Shown piece after piece: positions 12,504-23,700 of a DNA stretch of 64,000 nt. Position numbers and translations under genes: made by a program. The DNA comes from Patiria pectinifera (lineage: Eukaryota; Echinodermata; Asteroidea; Valvatida; Asterinidae): the NCBI GenBank assembly GCA_029964075.1, contig CM057141.1:4464001-4528000 (forward strand), given 5' to 3'. The notes under the pieces were generated by a model, which was given only the letters and a program-made list of their open reading frames with translations, made no database searches and was not told where the DNA came from. Numbering within the stretch: position 1 is the stretch's first letter; every line of letters starts with the position of its first letter.

Positions 12504-12618
12504 AAGGCCCCCTTCAATGGCGAAAAAGCATTGTGCTAGCTATTGTTCAGAAAATCTGTCACAGGCAGTTGCTTTGGACAATAGCTTGCACAATGGTTTC
12601 GCCATTGAAGGGGGCCTT
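12504..12618. repeat. 115-bp near-perfect hairpin
   Basis: AAGGCCCCCTTCAATGGCGA at 12504 is mirrored by TCGCCATTGAAGGGGGCCTT ending at 12618. The stem is about 40 bp and continues through ATTGTGCTAGCTATTGT, and the loop is about 30 nt. It could be a small foldback MITE or a structured RNA. Confidence 0.7.
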
Positions 12619-12803
12619 GTGAGTGTGCAGAGATCACATGCCGGCATTCCTCTTTAGTGTTTTTCACATATGAATAGAACACTCTGAAGCATTCAGAAGT
12701 AAATTTGACACATTCACCACTAGAGGTCATACTTTGCACATACCATCAACATGTTATAAAACCTAGACCTCATATTTCGCTGTTTTTATGTTGTGGGTTT
12801 CCG

Positions 12804-12968
12804 ATATCAAAATGCTGCGTTCTATAACCGCCACATTACGCGAACGCTCATTCTGATGGTGAACAACGCGTGCGTCTTGTGACCATCTCCCTTGCACGTT
12901 CTTATGCGCCCGCGATGTGCGTTCACGTATTAAGTATGGCGGTTATTAGAACGCAGCGTTTTGATGTC
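12804..12968. mobile_element. Palindromic MITE (about 165 bp)
   Basis: ATATCAAAATGCTGCGTTCT with ATAACCGCCA on the left is matched by TGGCGGTTAT with AGAACGCAGCGTTTTGATGT on the right. The terminal inverted repeat is about 30 bp. It is non-coding. Confidence 0.65.
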
Positions 12969-14808
12969 AGAAATTTTGGACCATTACAGCATGGATCATT
13001 ACAGGACTTCCTTTCACAAAACTTTGTGTATACAAGATTAACATCATCAGCTCCTTTCCTACACATCGTTTGCACTGTAGCCATCTTTAGAGGTCTGTCA
13101 TGTTCAACTGGGATACGCATGCCTATACGTATACCTCTTGTGCATTCATTGTTTATCTTTTGAGATAAAACACACCTCAAAGATGGCTGCCTAATGCAAT
13201 CAATCTGTTGGACTGTAGGTATGAGTGGCCGAAGCCGAATTCACCAGCTTTTGAAACAAATTGTGATGAGGATTATCAACAATGTAAAAATATATTTAAA
13301 AACATCACTGTTTATACAAAATGATGTTAATGAAAATAAATGTACATCTGCAAGACTCAAATGATTGAGAGAAAAACGTTTTTTTTTTTACTTGTGTCTG
13401 TTTTAATGAATCTACGGGATTGAGCATTGTGTATAAAGTTCAAATACCCAAAGTGCCTCACCCCCCCCCAAAAAAAAGTCACTACTGAAAATGAAACTAT
13501 TTTTGGTTTATAGGAAATCCATTTGTATACCAATTTGATGTGTAAATAAAACTGCACATCCTCTTCCCCTCAAAAAAGAAACTATTTTTATTTGAAAGAA
13601 AACCTGTGCACGTATACCCATTAGTTGTGTAAAAAAAACACATCTCAGCTACCCCTCAAGGCCCCCCCCCACACCACACACACAAGTGTGTAAACACCTT
13701 CAATCGTGCACCCCTATTGTGCCTCTTTTGTTTGTACTTTTAGGAAGACCTCCAATATGTTTTGTACACGATCGTCAATCGTGGACCTTCGGGAATTGTG
13801 GACCCTATTGTTCAATGTCCCCTATTGAATGCAAATGTAAAAACAAACCCACCCACACACACACAATGGTGTTATCCTATACTTGTGAGGACCTCCTATT
13901 GTTCCCTTCTTTTGTTCCTACCGTTTGTACTTTTTCTCAACAGATCCCATAAGGTTTGTACACAAAAACCTGAGGACTTGGCTCAGGTCCTCGTCGTTAT
14001 TGGTATCGCACACACCCCATTGTCCTAAGTCCTCAGTAGTAAAGGATAACAAGATCCCCACAGACAGACAAATGGGATATCAAGGAAACCCAACTTCCCA
14101 TCTCGGCCATGGTGGAATTCAAACTGCGATCACAGAGAACAGAGAACCGTTGCTTTGGTCTTGACCCTCCGAAAACCTCAATCAATCCCCGAATGTTCTC
14201 CCTCGGAGTCTGTCTGCTCGCCTGGCAAATCACCGTCCTGAGGTCGGGAGATGGGGAGAAGGTCACCCCAAGCAGAGTACCTTGCGCACCGATAGAGCTC
14301 CCTGTAATATCAAAGGATAACAAGCTCGAAATGATCTTGGAAGCTGCGGCCCAACAGTAGACCTGATTTGGACTAAATGATGTAAATATAATGCACAACT
14401 ACTCACGTGGTCGTGACTGTCAATTGAAAAGGATTCCCATTATTTTGTTGAACGTCAATTGGTGCATGGAGCGTTTTATAGCATGTGGAGCACCCAATTT
14501 GTGTGCAGTAAAGTGCCAGCCCCCATGCACAATGAGTGACCTCGAAAGTAGTGTTTTCTGTACAAACATCTGGTTTTTGACTCCGGTGACCCAATTTTCC
14601 ACAACTGCAATAAGTTGGTGACTGGTACAGGTCAGTGGAGACCTGAAGCACGAGTAAGAGACAAGGTGATTGATGGCCAAAAAAGGCATGTGGTGAATTT
14701 TTTACTAACCAACCAACCAACGGAGAGACATGACTACTTGTAGAGCTGCCCAGCTGCAGCTAAAACAGGCATTGGCGAAGAGGGCTTTTACAAACTAGGG
14801 GTGTGCTT

Positions 14809-17737
14809 TTATGGACACTTGTTTTGCAAAAGATCAAAAACTGACCTCCCATGCTTGGCTCGAGTGATGATCGTTTCTTCCAACTGACCGTTGGAGCAAC
14901 ATAGCCTGCAGATAACATGACGAGGACGCGGCAAAACTGGACGGACGATTCTTGGCCAGTGGTCAGTATTATCAACTGTTCAAAAAAAGGGGGGGGGGGG
15001 AAACAGTATAAATCATCCAACAATTTTGAAACATCAGATCGGTTTCATAAAGCATATCTCATACAGGGCTTCAGCCAAAGTATTTTTTAGAGTTCGATGC
15101 CAAGTATATTTTCCTACTTGCAGACGTTTGGTGACGTTCCAACCAGAAAGGTACAAAATAAACACATTAACTGATATCTTCTTCTTTTTTTAAAGCTCAG
15201 CGTTGCCACCGAGTAATTGTGAGAAAAAAAATCAATTGGGTGGGACTCGAACCCAAGACCTTCTTGCTAGTGCAGACGTCTTACCACTTGACCACCGAGT
15301 TTGCCGGGGTCGGACGGCTAGTTCGAATCTAATGTAGCAGTGGGTACCTCAATAAAACTATTCATAAGATTTTGACCTGAGTGAAAGGACAACATTGCAC
15401 AGAATGTAAGTTTGCATAGGAGTGTTAAAGTCACCAAGCTCAAGTCATATTTTTCAAATGTTGGAAACCATTAAGTACATTTACCTAATGTTCTGGGACC
15501 TTTCCTGAGCACGAGGTAGCAGAATCGCTCCCTGGTAAACTCCGAAGAGTGCCCTCTTTTGTTGAAATCATGGAAGTCCTGCTCAAAGTTGCAAGGCGTT
15601 CCCGAGTTGTCTGTGGTCCTTGGGCAGGTTTGGTCATGTTGACACTACCAAAAAATCCAAAAATTCACAAACAGCTGAAAAACTGAATAGATTAACGTTA
15701 TCGGTTCAATAAAAGGGGAGACGTAGTACATTAACCCTAACAGAAATCAACCCATCAAACCCCCACGGCATGTTTTGTTGGAATCTGTCAGGATGGGTAC
15801 AGTACCCCTAAACTGACAGTCTTTTACATTGGGTTGGCGCACCTCCAAAATCAAAATCTTAATTATGTGTGTGCAGTTTTCCATATTGTGTTGGAATTTG
15901 CCAGGATGGGTATGGTTCCTAGTAAATCATGCCAGGGAGTTAGGGCCAAAAATTTTTTAACATGCTGGGTCATAAAGTCACGCTGATCCAAATTATTTTA
16001 AAAGATTTGAATAAAGAACGTGAAACTATAAGGAGTGGAAATTACTTATCACTCACTGGAGCGAAGACATGACCAACAAGGTTTGTAGAATCCTCAGCCA
16101 ATCCCAGCTCTCCCCTTGCAATGTCCCTAGCAATGCCCCTGGCAACCCCTCTACCCGTCTCATCTCTGTCCTCTTCTCTCTGAAGGTCGTTGAGAATGAA
16201 ATCCCTGGCCTCCATGAGAGTCTTGTAGCCTTCGTTGGTGCCGCACTCGACGAGGACCAGAAACTGGTCCGTTTTGCGCCATAACGTCCTGAGGGTGTTT
16301 AGCCGATCGGCACGGCTCGGTAACTCCAGTAAGGAGTAGGCGCTTATCGTCAAGTCATACTTCTTCTATACAAGACAAACAAAATCAAAATTGAGATGTC
16401 AATGAATAGCCAAACCAAATTTAAATGTTCATATCCCTATGCCAACAATCCATCGTAAGTAATTAATTGTGACGCTTGCTACTATACAGGGTGAGTCAAA
16501 CAAAAGGAAACCCAAATAGCAGGACCATTTTTTCCATAAAGTTCTGCATGTATCATTTCAAAATCTAGGATGTGAAAGCCCAATTCATAAGCTTTCTTTT
16601 AGTACAAGAGTCATTCGTATCACTCATGTACTTTTCAAGTTACGGAATTTTAAACGCAACCACCGTTTTAAAGTTCTGTCCACGGATCACAAAAAAAGGT
16701 GTGTGTTCTTTCAGCAGAATGAAAACAATTCACGTACATCCCTATGTGAATTGTTTTCACATAGGGATGTTTGTACGAGACTTGAACCTTTTTTCCCGAA
16801 AGGTACATGTAACTTCGAATACATGTGATCTAATAATTGTTGACAGCTTTGGCTCATAATTTGATAGCTTTGCTCACTTCACTGTTCGCAATATGTTTAA
16901 AGGTAATATACAACATTTGCTTTTGCTGTAAGTTTCAGAAATGAACGGATTTGGGGGTAAAGCATTTTATAGCAAAAATTGTCACAATGACCTGTTTAAA
17001 GTTTTGTGTTCATAGATGCCATAAAAACAAAGAAAAAATGCTGTTCTTGAAGTTTTGTTCCCTGACCCTACTTCGGACCAAATGGAGGACTTTATAAATG
17101 TCAGGGAATTGTCAGGTCAGGAAACCAGTCTAGCTAGCTTGCACCCATTTGTGGATGTGTAACCGATTGCAAACACGATGTGGACTATGTGGAACTAGGG
17201 GGAAAAAAGTCATTTATGTCCCAATGATGGTCGGCGGACCATCGTTGGAAATTGATACAAAAATTCCACTTTTCTTGAAAATGACAGCACACCAAGTGCC
17301 ATGATTTCATAGGATGCTTGTTGAGACTATTATTTACTTATGGGGCGCAGTGGTCCAATGGTTACGGTGTTCGACTCGTGTGCCGTGGTGCACGGGTTCG
17401 AATCCTGACCGTGGGAACATGGTGCTTGTGCTCTTGAGCAAGGCACTTTACAATTATTGCTTCGTCCTTCGGATGGGACGTAAAGCCGTAGGTCCCGTGT
17501 GTTGTGTAATGCACGTTAAAGAACCCAGTAACACTTATCGCTAAGAGAAGGGGTTTGCCCCGGTGTTTCTGGCAGTGGCTGCAATGTGCGCCGCAGCACC
17601 TTGTAAACCATTATAAGGTGCTACATAATGGGTCTCATATTTCTCATAAACTTTATTTACCTTTCTTTAATAATTGACATAATTTCTAGCGCCTTGAGTA
17701 CCTAATTGTTGGTAGATACGTGCGCTATATAAGACTC

Positions 17738-17779
<42 letters not shown>

Positions 17780-20700
17780 AGTCAAGTAAGGTATGTCATA
17801 ATAATTTGGTAGTTTTGTTTTTTGATGTTTGCAAATGTTGTATATCACCTTAACTAAACCTGGGCAGATTTCTTTGTTCCACGTCTCATTCAAAACTGAG
17901 TAACTTTTGTAACGTTAGAAAAGTATCAATTTAAAACAAATGTATTTTAGTTTTGGTGAAACTTTAAAAATAGCACACGGTGAACAAAACTTTCAAATGT
18001 TATATTTATTTTTCAAAATGGAGTGCTGACCTGTAGTGACATTGGCAAGAAGTGTCTGAAGTAGACCCCTTTGATGATGGAGTTATTTTCCTCATTCTCG
18101 GCGTCTTGTTCCCTCATGAGTGCCTCCGCCACGTCATGCATTGGTCTGGAGGTATCCACGCAGTAAAACTCTTTGATGGCATCGCCCCACAGGGTGTGTG
18201 CAGCCCTGCAGGCAAAATAAGAGGGGGAGGTTTGCCTTTGTCATGGTTCATCTGAATAGCTTATGACTTGACTTGGGATTGAATGAGCGTGACTGACTTG
18301 TGAGGAGTTGAGATGAACTCTATAACGACACTGCAGAAAAAAAATTCTGCCAAACTTGACCAATGCAAATCTGATATTGCAGTCAATGACAATAGAATTT
18401 TGCCCTGGTTTATTAACCCTAACCCCCTGGTAGTTCCTCAGGACTACCCTGCTAAATCCAACAGAGTGCAACCGGACTTTCCTGTTCAATCCACTGTGCC
18501 TTATTTTCAGTTGTCTGCTGAATCCAACGGAGTCTAACATAGCGTTATAATTCGGTTTAGTTGCCTGCTGAGTCAGGAATATGTGCTGAGTCAGGAATAT
18601 GTACACAAGGGGTTTACTGCTCAATCCAACAGGCTCCATCGGGTAACTGACATAGCTGGATCCTGCGGGATTCAGCAGGGTTAGGGTTTGAAGTTTCTCA
18701 GAGGAAAGGTTGAATGTTGAATGCACGCTGCTCACCATGATGCTGTTCCGATACCAGAACCGAAGTCCAGCAGGTTCTGAGGGCTGAAGTCTGGAAGCCT
18801 CTTTTGGATCTTCAAAACAGAAAAGGAAGATTGTCTAAAACAAAAAATGGACTTATATATATGGAATGATCGTAGAATGCAGCAGTGACACAATAAAGTT
18901 GACCATATGAAGCACATTGATGCAAAAGTTGGCTGCATGATGGCACTCCTGGACACATTTTTTAAACCAAAGATATTTTTTTATGGGGGGGGGGGTTCCG
19001 CCACTGAAAACAATGTTTGTGACCAGGAGTAAATTAAATGTTAAAGTTATGGCATTCACACAAATTGAGAAGAAATTTGTTGGCTGAAAAAAAAACATTT
19101 ATTAAAGTTCTCTTTTTGGGCTTTGAACTTAGAAGTAATTCATAAATACCCGAGATAGTTTACCCATTCCTACTGGTCAAGAGACATCACGTGGTTGGCT
19201 TTAAACCACTGATAAAACACCAGCTGGCTTTAAATACAATTCCTGAGTTCCGCGCCACATCGTGCCGTGTGCGCCCCAATTTCCATGTAAGGAGATTTTT
19301 TAGCACTACGCACGCGAGGCACGTACCACAGATATGGCAAGAGGGGTGCTTCACAAAACATGACGTAAATTGTTGAACAAAATCATAGGGAATTTGTGAA
19401 TTTTGGATTTTGTTTTCACTTTTTGACTGAAAGGGATTTATGAATGGGAATAAGTATGTGCTTGGTCAGTTTCAAACAAGTACATTTAAAACTGGCTAGG
19501 AGCCTGGACACTGATAATGGCCCGAACTGAAATCGCCGTCCAGACGTCTAGCCAGTTTTAAACGTACTTGTTTTTTTACCGGCCAAGTACATATGTATTC
19601 CCTTATTACAACTGATCTGTTTACCTCTTGGAGCACCCTGTAGATTGTGGCATAGTTTGGTGCTATCCTGGCCAGTGTGTAGGCACACACTGTAACTTCA
19701 TCATACCTGAGGCACGTAAGAAAAATAAGATCTAGTAGTGATATCTGATTTTAAAAAAGCAAAACCCTCTTGAATAACCATGACAAGATTATTTCAAATT
19801 GACTACAAGATTTGTTGCAAAGTGGCATTGCAAACTTGTGTTGCAAACTTGTGTTGATGAGTGGAAGAATGGGTAGGCAAGAAATAATTTCAAAGAAACA
19901 GAATTCATGAAACTCCAGTGAACATGTACTATAAGGTTTAAAATTGCTGCCTAAGCAAATGTTTTCTTCAAACGGCAAATTTCTATTCCACCAGCTCCAC
20001 GAAATTTGTCCCAGAGCCAGATTCATTCCAAATTAAGCTTGATTCATACTTCATGTGACTTTGAGAGTGAAGCGAATTCATTAGGGGTAACACAATCAAA
20101 CGATGATTAATTGACGTCATAACATTCGCTTCACTTTCCCATTCGGGTGAAGAAAGAAGTTATAGACTCAGATTCAAAACTTAAGTGAAGTATTGGGGCC
20201 CAATATTTACAGGCAGGCAAGCAAGTAAGGAATGTTGGCTTTTGCACATGCGCAGAGTTTTTTAGCTAGCGCTGTTAGCACAGAATGGCAATCGTAAGTG
20301 CAGGAGATCTGTGGTTATCGGAGTCATAGAACTGCTAAGCATGAACAAGTAGGCGTAGTAACAACAGATGACCAGCTCGTATGTCATGTGCTATGATTTT
20401 GGGTCAACAATTTGCAAATTTTCTGCTTAGCGGCAGTGTGGTAGTTGAGTCCATCACAAGTCCCTGCAAGTCCAGCACAAGTCCTTTAATCTCAAGTCAA
20501 GTCACTAGCTATTCAAATGAACTGTAACAAAGGGTGCAGGTCAACTCAGTCCGAAACCAACTCGGTCCTTGTCAACTCGGTCCCAAGTCAACTCCGTCCC
20601 AAGTCAACTCGGTCCAAAACCAACTCGGTCCCAAGTCAACTCGGTCACAGGTCACCTCTGTCATTTATTAGTTAAGAGGCCTATTAATTCCCTGCACGCT

Positions 20701-23700
20701 ATATAGACCGGCCACACAGCCTAGAAATCCACTTTAAACAAACAGAGAAAACTCAACATTAGCAGGCGACCGCTATGGGCTGGTGCACATAATGCATAAC
20801 CCAACGCTCAAGATGAGATTGTTGCCTTACAATTTTTGTGTGTATATTTTTCCATAGGGACTAAGTTGATTTGGGACCTAGTTGACCTGGGACCTAGCTG
20901 ATCTTGGACCGAGTTGACCTGGGACCGAGTTGACTCGGGACCGAGTTGACTGGGGACCGACTTGATTTGGGACCAAGTTGACTCGGACCGAGTTGGTTTC
21001 GGACCGAGTTGACCTGAAACCGTAACAAAAGCCTTCCTTTGTCATTGTTCACCCTTCACATGCACTTGTGCCTGGACTTGTGAAAGGACTTGTGAAAGGA
21101 CTTGTGATGGACTCGACTTCAACACTGCTTGGCAGCTCAACAGAAGTGGGCCAAGTTATACTGCTTGCAATATAGCTCCAGCACACCCACTAATTATAAA
21201 GCAAACCACATGATCTATGAAGACAAATGGGTTTGTTTTTTAAAGAGAACCTTAGACCGCTGCCTATGTTTCCGACTACTCACGTGATGGGCTGCCAATG
21301 GTAGACGTGTCTCCGCAGAGTGTTCATGACCGAAGCCACTTTCTTTTTGCGGTCTTTGGGTAGGTCTTGATTGTATAACATTTTCTCATCAAGGTCTTGA
21401 AAAAAATGTAAACAGAAAATAAATAAATCATACATCAAACTTTTACGGGGATTAGTCCCCACAAACGTTTATTTTACTCTGGCAAATAACAAGGCAAATG
21501 AAACAGACAAAAATCAATTTGAAATCTTCATTACTTCAGTACTGGTTTTATTCAACCAAAATATGCATCAATCGTTTTCAAGTGGTTACTGTCCTCACCT
21601 TACAACGCCTTGCCGGGTTCGATTCCTGTCCTGGTCCACATGTGGATTGGGTTTTCAGTCCCTACCTGATTCCATGGGTTTTCCCCAGAATATTCTTCTG
21701 AGTTTTTTCCTCCCACCTCTGAAACTGTAATTTCTTCTCACTGTCTTCTCTCTACAGGTTTTCTTCAGGCTTTCGAGTTACAGTGCCTAGGGCACTTTTG
21801 AGGAATCCTTGTTTTCGTTACCAGAAAGAAAGAAAGAAATGAAGTAAGTCTACCCATAATGAATAAATAAGCCTCATAACCCCTGTGTTCAGTGTAGTCA
21901 AGTCCGTCACAAGTAAGGTCAAGAGTCTTGTGATGGAATTGTAAGGACTTGTGGTGGACTTGTGATTGACCTTGTGGTGGACTTGTGATTGACCTTGTGA
22001 GGACTTGTGATTGACTTGTGATGGACTTGGCTTTCCTACCCTCCACTCCTTGTATCCTTGCATACTCCTGTGCCTTGGCCCTCAGCCCTGCTTCCTCCAG
22101 AGGTTGTTGTCTGCTCCACAGGTAATTCCCGAGTGCTGTGGCCCGCGGCTTAAGCTGTTTCACTGGCTTGTCTGGTGAACAAAAAAAGTATTCACACCTC
22201 AAGTTACAAAACTGTTACAAAACTGCGAGTCAGTGTGTTAACCCTATAACCTTCCTCGATCCTCCAAAGTCCTCCGGGTGGTTTTTGGAGGATTTTGGAG
22301 GATTGAGGCTGAATGCAACATACAATTTAGGAGGATTGTGGAGGACTGAGGGCACGTGGACCATTCAGTATTGGTTGATTTTGGAGGATTGAGGCTGAAT
22401 GGTGTTTGAAGAAGAGGAGGATTTTGGAGGATTGAGGCTTAATGCTGAGATGATGGGCTGTTAGAGGATTTTGAAGGATTGAGGCAGTAGGTATCCTTCA
22501 TTTGAGGCAGTGGGTATCCTTCGTTTTGGAGGATTTTGAAGAATTGAAGATGGTTATTAGCAAAAAGGGCCTAGGGGTTTAGGATTACTTAATGTGTTTG
22601 TATGACAACTGTTTACTTTGCTTAAAATGTCAGGAAAATTATTCTGGTCAACAATATAAACTCGTTCAGTGCATTTGAAGGATTTGCACTCATATTTATA
22701 TTCAAGTTGTTGAATGACTGGTACTTTGTAAGCCTAACTCCCTAGCATGATTTACTAGGAACCATACCCATCCTGGCAAACTCCAACACCATATGGGAAA
22801 CTGTGCACACATATTTCTGACTTAGTTTCTGGAGGTGTGCCAACCCAATGTAAAAGACTGTCAGTTTAGGGGTACTGTAGCCATCCAGACAGCTTCCAAC
22901 AATACATGCTGTTGGGGTTCGATGGGTTGAGTTCTGTTAGGGTAAAGAAATCTTAGAAAAAAATCTGTGAGACTTTCTGGAGACAGTTCTCTATTCAGGA
23001 AACAAAGGCCTTATTTTGAGATGTAAAGAGTGGCACCATCTTAAAAGCCTAGATTAGACTGATTTTCTGTATGTTTGGTACGAAGAACACTGTATGCTTT
23101 TAATATGTACTGTTTTGTACTCATGATACAATTTGTGAAAAATTTGAAAAGGCTGTAGACAAGGGCAATAGAACTGTTGGGTAAGACAAACAGAGAATCA
23201 ACTTTCATTTCACTCACCAGCCAGATATTGGTTGAGGTTCTGCAGCAAAGCATCAGGAAGTTTGACATTTTTGGGTCGCATGATCCCAGGATGTTTTCTG
23301 AATGTTTTCAACTCAGTTAAGGAGTCATCAACGGTGGTCTGGTAGTTTGTCACTGTGGCTAGCTACAAATATGCTCAGAAAAATTTAGATTATATATGGC
23401 AGTGGATATTGCACCAGATTCGTCTTTCTTTTAATAAACAATATTAAGCGGGAACGGCACTGAACATGCCTAGTGACCGTTTTGGGAAGAATTCCATTCT
23501 TGGACATCACTAATTCTTCCCTGCAATGACCCATCAGGTCAATAACCTGTCCTACAAAGTCAAATTTAGCAGGGAAAATATTAAAGCATTTATTACTGAG
23601 AAAACACTTTAAATTGTTCAGACCAGTCTCATAGGGTTTGTGCACAGGGTGTCAAGTGATGTCCAGGTGTGGAATTCTTTCCCAAATCACACTTGCTGCT

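Larger units (their letters stand above)
10673..14808. other. 3'UTR and intergenic region between the RRM gene and METTL17
   Basis: No gene is recognised. It begins with a GA microsatellite (10673-10693), then the RRM gene 3'UTR with AATAAA at 10933-10938 and a further AATAAA near 10971. It then holds several palindromic elements listed separately. The METTL17 3'UTR must occupy part of the right side, but I saw no clear minus-strand poly(A) signal close to its stop. Confidence 0.5.

Noticed and set aside
14033-14398. 121-codon minus-strand frame and overlapping 83-codon plus-strand frame as a gene
   Set aside because: There is no family resemblance, no splice context, and both strands are open over the same stretch. 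I tested it as a downstream METTL17 exon and found no match.
14420-14720. Last METTL17 exon containing DLYQSPTYCSCGKLGH
   Set aside because: The DLY resemblance is attractive, but the only acceptor gives phase 0 while the donor leaves phase 2, so the frames do not join.
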